Shown: piece after piece, positions 8,233 through 17,081 of the stretch
Layout: every line of letters starts with the position of its first letter
Position numbering within the stretch: position 1 is the stretch's first letter
DNA from: Candidatus Omnitrophota bacterium
GTDB taxonomy: Bacteria; Omnitrophota; Gorgyraeia; Duberdicusellales; 4484-171
DNA length: 41,564 nucleotides
Assembly (NCBI GenBank): GCA_023227945.1
Contig: JALOCC010000012.1
Span: forward strand, 1-41,564
Reading direction: 5' to 3'
The notes under the pieces: model-generated
Told to the model about the DNA's origin: nothing
Database searches by the model: none
What the model saw: only the letters and a program-made list of their open reading frames with translations
Position numbers and translations under genes: made by a program

Positions 8233-9611
8233 AAATAAACAATACTTTAAGCCGAAAGAAAGAGCATTTCACCCCGCAAAACCCGCCGCATGTTTCAATG
8301 TATACCTGCGGAGTAACCGTATATGATGACTGCCACATCGGCCATGCCAGAAGCCTCTATATTTTTGATGTAATGCGCAGGTACTTAAAATACAGAGGAT
8401 ATGACGTTAAATTTGTGCGTAATATCACTGATATAGATGACAAAATCATAAACCGGGCTAATGAATTAAAAGTAAACTGGCAGGAATTGGTTAAAAAATA
8501 TATTGAGAGATACTACGAAGATTTAAACGCACTTGGTATTGACAAGGCCGATTTTGAACCGAGAGCCACGGAAAATATCCCGGATATGATTAAGTATATA
8601 CAAAAGCTTATTGATAAAGATTTTGCTTATGTCGCCGCAGGCGATGTATATTTTAATGTCAGAAAATTCAATGAATACGGAAAGCTTTCCGGGCAAAAGA
8701 TTGAGGAAATGGAGGCAGGTGTAAGAATATCTCCCACTGAACTTAAAAAAGACCATTTAGATTTTGCTCTCTGGAAGGCATCAAAGGAAAATGAACCTTT
8801 CTGGGTAAGTCCATGGGGTAATGGCAGGCCTGGCTGGCACATAGAGTGTTCGGTGATGAGCCAGAAGTTTTTAAAAACCGAGACGCTTGATATACATGCG
8901 GGAGGGCGCGACCTTGTTTTTCCGCACCACGAGAATGAGCTTGCGCAGGCTGAGGCGTGCACCGGCAAGCCTTTTGCAAAATACTGGATACATCACGGGC
9001 TTTTAACAATTAACTCACAAAAGATGTCAAAATCATTAGGTAATTTTGTAACGATAAAGGATTTTATAAATAAATATAAGAATATTAATTTACTAAAACT
9101 ATTTTTCTTATCAGCACACTATTCACACCCCATAGATTACAACCAAGAAAAGATAGAGGAAACAAAAAAACAAAAAGAAAGCCTAGATAGTTTTTTTAAT
9201 ACAGTGTATATATTACATAGAGGAGAAGCAGAACCAACTATTTCCGACAAAGACAAGAATAAGATTGATAGTATTTTTAGTAAGTTTGAAGAAGCTATGG
9301 ACAATGATTTCAATACAGCTCAAGCATTAAGTTGTTTGTTTGAATTACGAGATACAGCTCTCAGTTTTTCAAATCTGAAGTCTTTTGAATACGCACGTAC
9401 AAAAATGAAAGATTTATTCAACATTTTCAATTTAAGTGTGCAGCCGCAGCTTGAGTTATTGGAAGAACAATATGAGGACCAATATCAACGAGAAAAATTA
9501 CGCCAACTAAGAGATTTTGATTCAGCAGATAAAATAAGAAAGAGATGGGAAGAGCTAGGTTATATTTTAGAGGATCATAAAGGAGCGACTGCCTGGAGGA
9601 AAAAAGAATGA
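8226..9611 (+). CDS. cysS: Cysteinyl-tRNA synthetase
   Basis: Class I synthetase that charges tRNA-Cys. The zinc/substrate cysteine C28 (YTCGVTVYD), the HIGH motif at residues 37-40 (CHIGHARS), WHIECSVMS and the zinc-binding HHENELAQAEA, and KMSKS at 266-270 are all present. The C-terminal anticodon-binding part ends ADKIRKRWEELGYILED. From roughly 9060 to 9590 the DNA becomes visibly more A+T-rich, with more CAA, ACA and TTA codons than the first half. It overlaps ispF by seven bases and tmk by four. Confidence 0.95.
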   Translation: MLKINNTLSRKKEHFTPQNPPHVSMYTCGVTVYDDCHIGHARSLYIFDVMRRYLKYRGYDVKFVRNITDIDDKIINRANELKVNWQELVKKYIERYYEDLNALGIDKADFEPRATENIPDMIKYIQKLIDKDFAYVAAGDVYFNVRKFNEYGKLSGQKIEEMEAGVRISPTELKKDHLDFALWKASKENEPFWVSPWGNGRPGWHIECSVMSQKFLKTETLDIHAGGRDLVFPHHENELAQAEACTGKPFAKYWIHHGLLTINSQKMSKSLGNFVTIKDFINKYKNINLLKLFFLSAHYSHPIDYNQEKIEETKKQKESLDSFFNTVYILHRGEAEPTISDKDKNKIDSIFSKFEEAMDNDFNTAQALSCLFELRDTALSFSNLKSFEYARTKMKDLFNIFNLSVQPQLELLEEQYEDQYQREKLRQLRDFDSADKIRKRWEELGYILEDHKGATAWRKKE

Positions 9612-10246
9612 GGACAAAATTCATAACCTTTGAAGGATTGGAAGGCAGCGGAAAGAGTAGTGTGATTAACTTTTTAGAAAAACTCTTGAAAGCCAAAGGG
9701 TTTTCGGTAGTCGTATTTCGCGAGCCCGGCTCAACTGCGGTAGGTGAGAAAATACGCCAGATTCTTTTAGATAAAGCAAATAAAAAATTAAGCCGCCACA
9801 CAGAACTGCTTTTATATTTGGCGGCCCGGACACAGTTAATTGAAGAAAAACTTATGGGCGCTTTTAAAAAATATGATTTTATAATTTGCGACCGTTTTTT
9901 TGACTCAACTTTAGTGTATCAGGGTTATGCCTTAGGCTTGGGCGCTATAGTTGAGAAATCAGTTCAAATGTTTTCTCTTGGCATTACGCCGGATTTAACT
10001 CTTGTGTTAGATGTTTCTGCCCGCGAAGGCTTAAAAAGAATAAAAAATAAAGACCGTATAGAATCGCGGCCAATTGATTTTCATAATAAATTAAGGAAGG
10101 GTTATCTTGCGCTTGCTAAAAAGTATCCTGACAGAATAAAAGTTATTAATGCACAGGCTAATCTGGAAGAAATTTACAAGCGGACGGAAAAGGCCCTTGT
10201 GAATAAATTCAAGTTTATCCGCCTTCGCCCTTTATTAAGGCACTAA
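9608..10246 (+). CDS. tmk: Thymidylate kinase
   Basis: Phosphorylates dTMP to dTDP. The P-loop FEGLEGSGKSS is near residues 8-18, FREPGST binds the nucleotide monophosphate, DRFFDSTLVYQGYALG is the conserved DR(Y/F) region, and LVLDVSAREGLKRI leads into the LID. Length of 212 residues is normal. The start overlaps the cysS stop (ATGA). The last residues (RLRPLLRH) are encoded by DNA that includes the first copy of a 10-bp repeat flanking the following hairpin. Confidence 0.94.
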   Translation: MRTKFITFEGLEGSGKSSVINFLEKLLKAKGFSVVVFREPGSTAVGEKIRQILLDKANKKLSRHTELLLYLAARTQLIEEKLMGAFKKYDFIICDRFFDSTLVYQGYALGLGAIVEKSVQMFSLGITPDLTLVLDVSAREGLKRIKNKDRIESRPIDFHNKLRKGYLALAKKYPDRIKVINAQANLEEIYKRTEKALVNKFKFIRLRPLLRH

Positions 10247-10326
10247 TGACTATGGTGGGCTTCCTCCTACGCTAAAGCTTCGGAGGACAAGTCGGCGGAT
10301 GTCACTATATCGGTGATTTATTAAGG
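10231..10326. repeat. Hairpin flanked by 10-bp direct repeats (tmk-holB)
   Basis: TTTATTAAGG occurs at 10231-10240, inside the end of tmk, and again at 10317-10326. Between them lies a stem TCCTCC (10262-10267) and GGAGGA (10282-10287) with inner GCTAAAGC, followed by ACAAGTCGGCGGATG. The arrangement recalls an inserted element with target duplication, but no such mechanism is shown. Confidence 0.55.
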
Positions 10327-10336
10327 TGTTCCATAA

Positions 10337-11128
10337 ATGCAAACTCAGAATAAAATATTAAATTATTTTTCTTTACTTAAAAAGCGGGGCATAATAGGAA
10401 AATCTTATCTTTTTATAGGAGATGATTTTTCTATTGTGAAAGATATCGCAAAGCTCATAAACTGTACAAATGACGCGGAACATTTTTGTAATACTTGCTG
10501 GGATTGCAGTAATATAGAGCGTTATGCTCATCCTGATCTTTTTATGCTTAAACCCGAGACTCTGACAATTACGATTGAAAATATAAAACAAGCCCAGCAA
10601 TTCCTGCGGCTCAAAAGTTTTCGCGCGCAAAAAAAGGTTCTTGTAATTGAGGATGCCCAAAATATGGGAGAAGCGTCTGCCAACGCTTTTTTAAAAACAC
10701 TGGAAGAGCCGCCAAAAAATTCTTTGATCGCTATCTGCGCTTCAAGAATAGACAGCCTTATACCGACCATAGTTTCGCGTTGCAATAAGATTTTTCTTCC
10801 TCCTCAAGAAAATAAAACTGAAGATTCCAGGTTCACTCAAATTTTAGGTTTTCTAAAAGGAGAGCGCCCGGTTTTTAAAGATAGGAAGGATTTTTTATCA
10901 TTTATTTGGAGCCTTAATCTTGTGCTCAGAGACGCTTTCCTGTTTTCATTAGGCAGAAACAATCGTTTGCTTAGGTTTAGTGATTGTGAGATAATCCTTG
11001 AAAACATAAGGATAAAAAATGTAAACACTTATTGCGCGGCCATAAAAGATATCCTTGAAATTTATGCTAACGGCGCAACAATTAATGAAAATTTAGCTTT
11101 AAATTTAATAAGGGAGAGGATTTTATGA
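10337..11128 (+). CDS. holB: DNA polymerase III delta' subunit (clamp loader)
   Basis: AAA+ clamp-loader subunit of 263 residues. Four cysteines, C43, C51, C54 and C57, form the zinc module typical of delta'. VLVIEDAQNMGEASANAFLK then TLEEPPKNS and IVSRCNKI are the Walker B, sensor and SRC regions. The P-loop is replaced by FIGDDFSIVKD without GKT, so the subunit should not hydrolyse ATP, as known for delta'. AAGGTG lies nine bases before the ATG. tmk-holB-ricT-tatD follows the Firmicutes order. The stop overlaps the next gene (ATGA). Confidence 0.88.
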   Translation: MQTQNKILNYFSLLKKRGIIGKSYLFIGDDFSIVKDIAKLINCTNDAEHFCNTCWDCSNIERYAHPDLFMLKPETLTITIENIKQAQQFLRLKSFRAQKKVLVIEDAQNMGEASANAFLKTLEEPPKNSLIAICASRIDSLIPTIVSRCNKIFLPPQENKTEDSRFTQILGFLKGERPVFKDRKDFLSFIWSLNLVLRDAFLFSLGRNNRLLRFSDCEIILENIRIKNVNTYCAAIKDILEIYANGATINENLALNLIRERIL

Positions 11129-12030
11129 GAGTAGCTTCAGTGCGCCTACGGGAATCAGGGCAAATCGTAACCTATAGGATAGAAGAAGGCGTAAACGTTA
11201 ACGATTATGTGATAATTGAAGCCGATAGGGGTACTGATTATGGAGAGGTGGTAGAAGTAAGTGATATCTCTGAACCCCAAAAAGAAGAAGCACAATCTTC
11301 AGTTAAAAGCATAGTAAGAAAGGTTTCTAGCCAGGATATGGAACGTATAAAACAGAATGAAGCTGATGCTAAAGAGGCAATGCGCCAGTGTTCAAGAAAG
11401 ATAGGTGAGTATAAACTATCGATGAAATTGGTTGATGCTGAATATTCTTTTGACAGGAAAAAGATAGTTTTTTATTTTACTGCCGAAGGCCGGGTAGATT
11501 TCAGGGAGCTTGTTAAAGACCTGGCAAAGGTTTTTAAGATAAGGATTGAGATGCGCCAGATAGGGGTCAGGGACGAGGCTCGTCTTTTCGGAGGAATTGG
11601 GCCTTGCGGGCAATCTCTTTGCTGTGTAAAATTTTTAAGAAATTTTGAAGCGGTAAGTATGAAAATGGCAAAAACACAGAAGTTGCCGCTTAGTTCCGGA
11701 AAAATATCAGGCATATGCGGAAGGCTTATGTGTTGCCTTTTCTACGAATATAAAACCTACAAGGATTTAGCGAAGGGGCTTCCCAAGGAAGGAGATACCA
11801 TAGATACACCGCAAGGAAAAGGTAAGGTTACTTCAGTAAATATTCTAAAAAGGCTTGTATGCGCGGAACTTGAAGACGGCAGAATAGAAAAAATTTCCTT
11901 TGGTTGCCCTTGCGAAGCCGGAGCTTCTGCGACGTGCAAAGCATCACAGAAAGGGGGCTTTGAGGTTCCCCAGAAAGGCGGTTCTGAAGCGCCTGAGAGA
12001 GAGGACGCCGAAGATAAAAAAGAGAAATAG
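11125..12030 (+). CDS. ricT: PSP1-domain protein, RicT/YaaT family
   Basis: A 301-residue protein with the PSP1 domain: N-terminal beta part to about residue 90, then the signature FGGIGPCGQSLCC, ISGICGRLMCCLFYEY and the small beta domain GDTIDTPQGKGKVTSV. In B. subtilis the homologue binds an iron-sulfur cluster with partners and affects RNA processing; whether that holds here is inference. The last 45 residues are a low-complexity tail with QKGGFEVP-QKGGSEAP as a tandem eight-residue repeat. It overlaps holB by four bases. Confidence 0.87.
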   Translation: MRVASVRLRESGQIVTYRIEEGVNVNDYVIIEADRGTDYGEVVEVSDISEPQKEEAQSSVKSIVRKVSSQDMERIKQNEADAKEAMRQCSRKIGEYKLSMKLVDAEYSFDRKKIVFYFTAEGRVDFRELVKDLAKVFKIRIEMRQIGVRDEARLFGGIGPCGQSLCCVKFLRNFEAVSMKMAKTQKLPLSSGKISGICGRLMCCLFYEYKTYKDLAKGLPKEGDTIDTPQGKGKVTSVNILKRLVCAELEDGRIEKISFGCPCEAGASATCKASQKGGFEVPQKGGSEAPEREDAEDKKEK

Positions 12031-12063
12031 CCCAGGCGTTTATAAAAAGCAGATTTCCAATTG

Positions 12064-12810
12064 ATGTTTATAGATGCTCACTGCCATATTAATGGTCTTG
12101 ACCCGGAAGAAAGAAATAATATTGCTTCTACCCGCCGCAGCGGTTATATATTCATAGATTCAAGTATTAATTTTCAAAGTACTTTAAATTCTTTACAATT
12201 AAGCGATAAATATCCTTATATTTATTCGGCTATAGGGTTTCATCCATTTTCTGTAAAAGAATTCAATGAAAGTACGATTTCAGATTACGAAAAAGTTTTG
12301 CACCAGAACAAAAAAATTGTTGCAATAGGAGAAATAGGCCTTGATGAAACAGCCAAAACATCGCACGAAGCCCAAGAAAAAATTCTTAAAGTATTTTTCC
12401 AGCTGGCGAAAAATGTTAATTTGCCTGTACTTATTCACAATAGGTTAAAGGAACCGGAAATTTTTGATATCCTCGATGATTTTTTTACATCTTACGAAAA
12501 GGTTGTTTTCCATTGCTTTTCTTATGATTATGGAATGTTGCAGAGAATAACCGAAAGAGGCGGCTATGTTTCTTTTTCCCTCAACATACTCAGAAAAAAG
12601 AAAGACATAATCGATTCGCTGATAAAGTGCCCTCTGGAAAATATTTTACTTGAGACTGATTCGCCGTATATGAAGATTGACGGACACGCATCGAGCCCTC
12701 TTGACATAGAAGCGGTTTATTCTTTTGCCGCAGCAATAAAAAACTTAAAACTGCAAGAATTAAAAGAAGCCGTATGCTCAAACGCGAATAAAGTATTTTC
12801 ATTCAAATGA
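12064..12810 (+). CDS. tatD: TatD-family metal-dependent deoxyribonuclease
   Basis: TIM-barrel metallohydrolase of 248 residues. Metal ligands fit the family: H6 and H8 (FIDAHCHIN), E90 (AIGEIGLDE), H125 (LIHNR), H150 (VVFHCFS) and D199 (LLETDSPYM). The ATG at 12064 is chosen; the TTG directly before it would add only one residue. No clear ribosome site is seen after the 33-bp gap. The stop overlaps the next start by four bases. Family knowledge gives 3'-5' DNase activity and DNA repair roles. Confidence 0.9.
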   Translation: MFIDAHCHINGLDPEERNNIASTRRSGYIFIDSSINFQSTLNSLQLSDKYPYIYSAIGFHPFSVKEFNESTISDYEKVLHQNKKIVAIGEIGLDETAKTSHEAQEKILKVFFQLAKNVNLPVLIHNRLKEPEIFDILDDFFTSYEKVVFHCFSYDYGMLQRITERGGYVSFSLNILRKKKDIIDSLIKCPLENILLETDSPYMKIDGHASSPLDIEAVYSFAAAIKNLKLQELKEAVCSNANKVFSFK

Positions 12811-13943
12811 AAAAAGTAGTTATTCTAAAAATCGAAGATTATAATCGTGGCATATTGAAAGAAAAAATAAAAGTAACCCTCGAGAAGCACTTTCAGATAT
12901 CAAAGAATTTTAAGCCCCTAGACAAAATAGTATTGAAACCAAATCTTTTGATGGAGGCTAGGCCGGAAGAGGCCATCACTACGCATCCGTTGTTTGTTGA
13001 GGTTGTGGGAAAAATTTTTAAAGAAATGGGAAATGCTGTTTTTGTCGCAGACAGCCCGGGAGGTTTTGTAAGCAACAAGGATATGGATTCAATTTATGAA
13101 AAAACCGGCATCAAAGAGGTCGCGCAAACTAACAATTTTGACCTTTTGTATCCTACGCAAAGCCTTGTAGTTGGCGATATCCCTATGTGCTGGTGGGCGG
13201 CTGATAACGGAAAGAGCGAAGGCAACTTTAAAATGATAAACCTTGCTAAGTTAAAAACACACGATGTTATGGTCTTAACTCTGGCAACAAAAAATCTTTA
13301 TGGCTGTATAAGCGGATTGCATAAAAGCCACCTGCATAAGATGCACCCGAAAACACGCGATTTAACCGGTGTGGTGTTAAAGCTTTATGAGATGTTAAAG
13401 CCTAAGCTTAATATCGTAGACGGCATTCTTTCACTTTCCGGTAACGGCCCTGCGAAACAAGGCCGGCCAAGAAAATTAGGATTAGTTATCTTGGGTGATG
13501 ATGCTCTATACACAGATTATGCTATAAGTAAGGCACTTGGAATAAAAGATAATGATAATCCTTTGATAAAGGAAGCAAAAATAAGAGGGCTTTTGAAGGA
13601 AGATGAACTTGAGATAGTATCGGATCTTCACGGAGAAACCATCAAAAATTTTGAGTTGCCCGACCATTTTATCGTAAACAGTATACCTTCCCCTTTACTC
13701 AATTTGCTTATGCCTTTAATTAGCTTTAAGCCTGTAATCGATGTGAAACAATGCAGGCTTTGCGGAAAGTGTGTGCAGGTTTGCCCCAAGGGTGCAATAC
13801 ATTTGAACAAAACTCTTCGCATAGATTATAAACATTGTATAATGTGTATGTGTTGTTCTGAGATGTGCCCCCATGCGGCTATAGATGTAAAACATAGTCT
13901 TTTAATCAAAATAATAAAGGGTATACACAAATGTTTTCAATAA
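12807..13943 (+). CDS. DUF362-domain protein with two 4Fe-4S motifs
   Basis: A 378-residue protein. Residues 1-300 match the DUF362 pattern (KPNLLMEARPEEAITTHP, VADSPGG, LAKLKTH, NLYGCISGLHKS, DGILSLSGNGPAKQGRP). Near residues 316-327 and 345-357 are two ferredoxin motifs, CRLCGKCVQVCP and CIMCMCCSEMCP, so it should carry two 4Fe-4S clusters. The substrate of DUF362 proteins is not known; a redox role is inferred. It overlaps tatD by 4 and mtnA by 13 bases, so it belongs to this operon. Confidence 0.85.
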   Translation: MKKVVILKIEDYNRGILKEKIKVTLEKHFQISKNFKPLDKIVLKPNLLMEARPEEAITTHPLFVEVVGKIFKEMGNAVFVADSPGGFVSNKDMDSIYEKTGIKEVAQTNNFDLLYPTQSLVVGDIPMCWWAADNGKSEGNFKMINLAKLKTHDVMVLTLATKNLYGCISGLHKSHLHKMHPKTRDLTGVVLKLYEMLKPKLNIVDGILSLSGNGPAKQGRPRKLGLVILGDDALYTDYAISKALGIKDNDNPLIKEAKIRGLLKEDELEIVSDLHGETIKNFELPDHFIVNSIPSPLLNLLMPLISFKPVIDVKQCRLCGKCVQVCPKGAIHLNKTLRIDYKHCIMCMCCSEMCPHAAIDVKHSLLIKIIKGIHKCFQ

Positions 13944-14971
13944 AATTTAAAAATTCAAAATTGTTTTTCTTGGACCAGACCAAATTACCGCAAAAGGAAG
14001 TTTGGAAAGAATGTAAAAATGTTCGCGAGGGGTTTCTAGCCATAAAAGAGCTTAAGGTTCGGGGCGCGCCATTAATCGGTGTTTTTGCGGCGTATTGCAT
14101 TGCTGTTTATGCAAAAAACCTTAAATTAGGAAAAGAAAGATTTTTAGGCGAGCTTAAACGAGCCATAATGGGACTAAAATTGTGCCGGCCTACCGCAGTC
14201 AACCTACGCTGGGCGCTAAGCGAACTTGAAAAGGTAATTCTTCAAAATAGCGGAAAAAGCATAGATGCAATCAGGAAAGCTCTTCTGGATGAAGCACAAA
14301 AAATATACAAGCAGGATATAGAATTATGCGAAAAAATGGCTGATTTCGGCGTAAAGCTTATTAAAAGCGGTGACAACATACTTACCCACTGTAATGCCGG
14401 CTTTCTGGCAACCGCAGGCGAGGGTACTGCTTTAAGCCTTATTTATAAGGCGCAAAAGATTTACAAAAATATTAAGGTTTATGCCGATGAGACAAGGCCT
14501 CTCTTACAGGGCGCGCGTTTAACTGCCTGGGAATTAACCAAAAGAAGAATAAACTGCACGCTTATATGTGATAACATGGCAGCTTATCTTATGCAAAAAG
14601 GAAAAATCGATAAAATATTTGTAGGTGCTGACAGAATTGCCGCCAACGGAGATGTCGCTAACAAAATAGGAACTTATAGCGTTGCCGTAGCTGCAAAGTA
14701 TCATAAAGTGCCATTTTACGTAGTTGCTCCTTTTAGCACGTTTGATTTGTCTCTTTCAAATGGAGGACAAATTCCTATCGAAGAAAGAGATAGCTGCGAA
14801 GTAAAAACAGTATTAGGTAAAATTGATATCGCGCCAAAGAATGTGAAAGTGTTTAATCCCGCTTTTGACGTAACGCCTTCCCGGCTTATTACGGCTATCG
14901 TAAGCGACAGAGGCATAATTTATCCTCCTTACGATAAAAATATAAAAAAGTTACTTAGCAAGAATATTTAA
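13931..14971 (+). CDS. mtnA: S-methyl-5-thioribose-1-phosphate isomerase
   Basis: Aldose-ketose isomerase of methionine salvage. Conserved stretches in order: RGAPLIGVFAAY, CRPTAVNLRWAL, ILTHCNAGFLATAGEGTAL with the catalytic cysteine, ADETRPLLQGARLTAWEL, and VGADRIAANGDVANKIGTY with the catalytic aspartate, then IPIEERD. The length (346) is normal. No other salvage genes are present here, so the pathway is incomplete within the window. An eIF2B-like paralogue or ribose-1,5-bisphosphate isomerase is less likely because the motifs are those of MtnA. Confidence 0.9.
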   Translation: MFSIKFKNSKLFFLDQTKLPQKEVWKECKNVREGFLAIKELKVRGAPLIGVFAAYCIAVYAKNLKLGKERFLGELKRAIMGLKLCRPTAVNLRWALSELEKVILQNSGKSIDAIRKALLDEAQKIYKQDIELCEKMADFGVKLIKSGDNILTHCNAGFLATAGEGTALSLIYKAQKIYKNIKVYADETRPLLQGARLTAWELTKRRINCTLICDNMAAYLMQKGKIDKIFVGADRIAANGDVANKIGTYSVAVAAKYHKVPFYVVAPFSTFDLSLSNGGQIPIEERDSCEVKTVLGKIDIAPKNVKVFNPAFDVTPSRLITAIVSDRGIIYPPYDKNIKKLLSKNI

Positions 14972-14973
14972 TT

Positions 14974-15828
14974 ATGGCATTTAATGAGCTTAATTGGGTT
15001 GATTTTTTAAAGAATAAAGTAAAAAAAAGCAATAATGTTTTGGTCGGTATAGGAGATGATTGTGCCCTGGTTAAGTTAGAAAACAGAAATGTTCTTTTAA
15101 AGAGCGATTTGTTTATAGAAGATATTCATTTTAAGCTGCAGGATACTTCTTATAAAACGATAGGTATGCGCGCGGTTGCGAGGGTACTTTCTGATATTGC
15201 CGCGTGTGGCGGCATGCCAAAATTTTTAGGCATATCAATAGGGATTTCGCGTTTTGTAAGTGAAAAAAACCTCAAAGAAATATTAAAGGGAGCAATTTAC
15301 TTAAGTAAAAAATATAATTTTCGCCTGATAGGCGGGGATACAGCTTGTACCGATAAGATTTTTTTGGATGTTTGGGCCATCGGAAGTTGTGATAAGTTTA
15401 TAAAAAGAAGCACTGCTAATGATGGCGATTATATTTTTGTAACCGGAAAATTAGGCGAACGTAAATTTAATGAAAGTTTTACCCCCCGCCTTAATGAAGC
15501 AAAATACCTCGCCTCAAATTTTAAGATCAGCTCAATGATTGATATTTCAGACGGGTTTGCGCTTGACCTCGCCCGGTTGCTTAAAGAAAGCAGGAAAGGC
15601 GCGCTTATACATAAGAACAAGATACCGGCCGTACACGGCGAGAGCGATTTTTATAGAGGCGAGGATTATGAACTTATTTTCACGGTAGATAAAAATGAGC
15701 GAAAAATGGATTTATTAAAGTCAAAATTTTATTTTCTGGGGACTGTTGAAAGCCGTAAGTTTGGATATAAAATAGAGGATAATAATAAATTGAGTAAAGT
15801 AAATATAACAGGATACACACATTTCTAA
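14974..15828 (+). CDS. thiL: Thiamine-monophosphate kinase
   Basis: Makes thiamine diphosphate from thiamine monophosphate. GIGDDCALVKL, DLFIEDIHF, AVARVLSDIAACGGMPKFLG, LIGGDTACTDKIFLDVWAIG, MIDISDGFALDLARLL and RGEDYELIFTV are the family motifs in order. At 284 residues it is somewhat shorter than the usual 310-340; the segment between the two last motifs is compact. It begins two bases after mtnA. A TPP riboswitch at the window's end senses the product of this enzyme. thiL-tsaE-tsaB is a known conserved order. Confidence 0.92.
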   Translation: MAFNELNWVDFLKNKVKKSNNVLVGIGDDCALVKLENRNVLLKSDLFIEDIHFKLQDTSYKTIGMRAVARVLSDIAACGGMPKFLGISIGISRFVSEKNLKEILKGAIYLSKKYNFRLIGGDTACTDKIFLDVWAIGSCDKFIKRSTANDGDYIFVTGKLGERKFNESFTPRLNEAKYLASNFKISSMIDISDGFALDLARLLKESRKGALIHKNKIPAVHGESDFYRGEDYELIFTVDKNERKMDLLKSKFYFLGTVESRKFGYKIEDNNKLSKVNITGYTHF

Positions 15829-15847
15829 GAATTGGAGCATTGGTTTT

Positions 15848-16303
15848 GTGGGGTTAGAAAAAAATACCGTTTATACGAGGTCCTTTGAAGAAACAATTTC
15901 GCTTGGTAAGAAATTTTCCGCTACCTTAACTAAAAAAGACGTTGTTGTTTTAGAGGGGGCCTTAGGCGGCGGTAAAACGACTTTTATAAAAGGGGTAGTT
16001 AAGGGGCTTGATATAAAAGCAAAAGTTTTAAGCCCCTCATTTACTCTTGTGCGGCAATATGGCACAGGCAGGTTAAGCTTTTACCATATTGATCTTTACC
16101 GGCTAAAAGAAAATGAAATTTTTAATATTGGTATTGAAGATTTCCTTTACGCAAAGGATACAATCACTGTGATTGAATGGGGAGAGAAAATCGAAGATTT
16201 TATTCCTGCGTATATAAAGATAGAATTTTCTTTATTGGATCAAAATGTCCGTAAAATAGATTTTTCTTTGAAAGGTTATAAAGGTAGGGAAATGAAAATA
16301 TGA
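15848..16303 (+). CDS. tsaE: tRNA threonylcarbamoyladenosine biosynthesis ATPase TsaE
   Basis: Small P-loop ATPase needed for t6A modification of tRNA with TsaB and TsaD. Walker A is in EGALGGGKTTFIKG, followed by VLSPSFTLVRQY, FYHIDLYRL and VIEWGEKI, all typical. 151 residues. The GTG start at 15848 has GGAG about ten bases upstream; no in-frame ATG is available near the conserved N-terminus. tsaD is not in the window. Confidence 0.92.
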   Translation: MGLEKNTVYTRSFEETISLGKKFSATLTKKDVVVLEGALGGGKTTFIKGVVKGLDIKAKVLSPSFTLVRQYGTGRLSFYHIDLYRLKENEIFNIGIEDFLYAKDTITVIEWGEKIEDFIPAYIKIEFSLLDQNVRKIDFSLKGYKGREMKI

Positions 16304-16315
16304 ACCTAATATTTA

Positions 16316-16401
16316 CACCGCTAAAACGCAAAATGCCGCGAAATCACAAAGTTTTGCGGTTTTGTTTTTGCGTCTTTGCGGATTTTAGCGGTTTTGCGGT
16401 G
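16316..16401. repeat. Palindrome with GCGGTTTTGCGGTG words (tsaE-tsaB)
   Basis: The left arm CACCGCTAAAACGCAAAA (16316-16333) pairs with TTTTGCGT (16366-16373) and GATTTTAGCGGTTTTGCGGTG (up to 16401). Words such as TTTGCG are repeated inside the arms. The element ends eight bases before the tsaB ATG. A palindrome with the same outer words lies at 20514-20638. Confidence 0.8.
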
Positions 16402-16409
16402 TTCACACA

Positions 16410-17081
16410 ATGAATATCTTAGCGATTGATTCATCATCGGAAAACCTTTCAATCAGCCTGCTCTGGCGGGGAAAAATTTTGTTTGATTTTAACAGGCATC
16501 TTAAATTTGGCGCCTCACAGCTTGTCTATTTTATTGATAAAAATCTTCGTAAACACCATATAAGCCTAAAGGATATAGATATTTTTGCAATTGGCCAGGG
16601 GCCAGGGTCTTTTACCGGGCTTAGAGTATCTTTCAGTGTAATTAAAGCTTTTATGATATCTTTAAATGTGCCGGCAGTTTGCGTTGGAAGTTTCTACTCT
16701 ATGGTTTACCCGTTCAGTAAAGGCCATAAGAAGATCGCAGTTGTTTCAGATGCCAGAAGAGGCCTTGTGTATGCTGCTACATTTATAGTAAGGAATAACT
16801 TGCTGCAAAGAGAAACAAAAGAGCATTTGGCTGCGCTACGGGATTTTGTGCGCGGTAAATCAGAATATTTTTTTATAACCTGCGATGAGCATTTATATAA
16901 GGAGTTGTCTGGAATAAATCAGGAAATAAATTTTAGTCAAACAGTAGTCTATCCTAAGGCAAAGTATTATTTGAAAATTGCACAGGATCTGGCTAAGAAA
17001 AAAAGATTTGTTGCGATTGGTGATTTAGAGCCGTTATATTTGCATCCGAAAACCTGTCAAATAAGGAAAAAATATGTTTAG
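16410..17081 (+). CDS. tsaB: tRNA threonylcarbamoyladenosine biosynthesis protein TsaB
   Basis: Pseudo-kinase partner of TsaD in t6A formation. ILAIDSSSENLSISLL at the N-terminus and GQGPGSFTGLRVSFSVIKAF (about residues 66-85) are diagnostic for TsaB. 223 residues, a normal length. The start has no Shine-Dalgarno sequence; GTTCACACA from the palindrome edge precedes the ATG. It overlaps alr by eight bases. Confidence 0.93.
   Translation: MNILAIDSSSENLSISLLWRGKILFDFNRHLKFGASQLVYFIDKNLRKHHISLKDIDIFAIGQGPGSFTGLRVSFSVIKAFMISLNVPAVCVGSFYSMVYPFSKGHKKIAVVSDARRGLVYAATFIVRNNLLQRETKEHLAALRDFVRGKSEYFFITCDEHLYKELSGINQEINFSQTVVYPKAKYYLKIAQDLAKKKRFVAIGDLEPLYLHPKTCQIRKKYV

Noticed and set aside
10337..11128. 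Missing P-loop lysine in holB as a sign of decay
   Set aside because: Delta' subunits normally lack a working Walker A; the zinc cysteines and SRC motif are intact.
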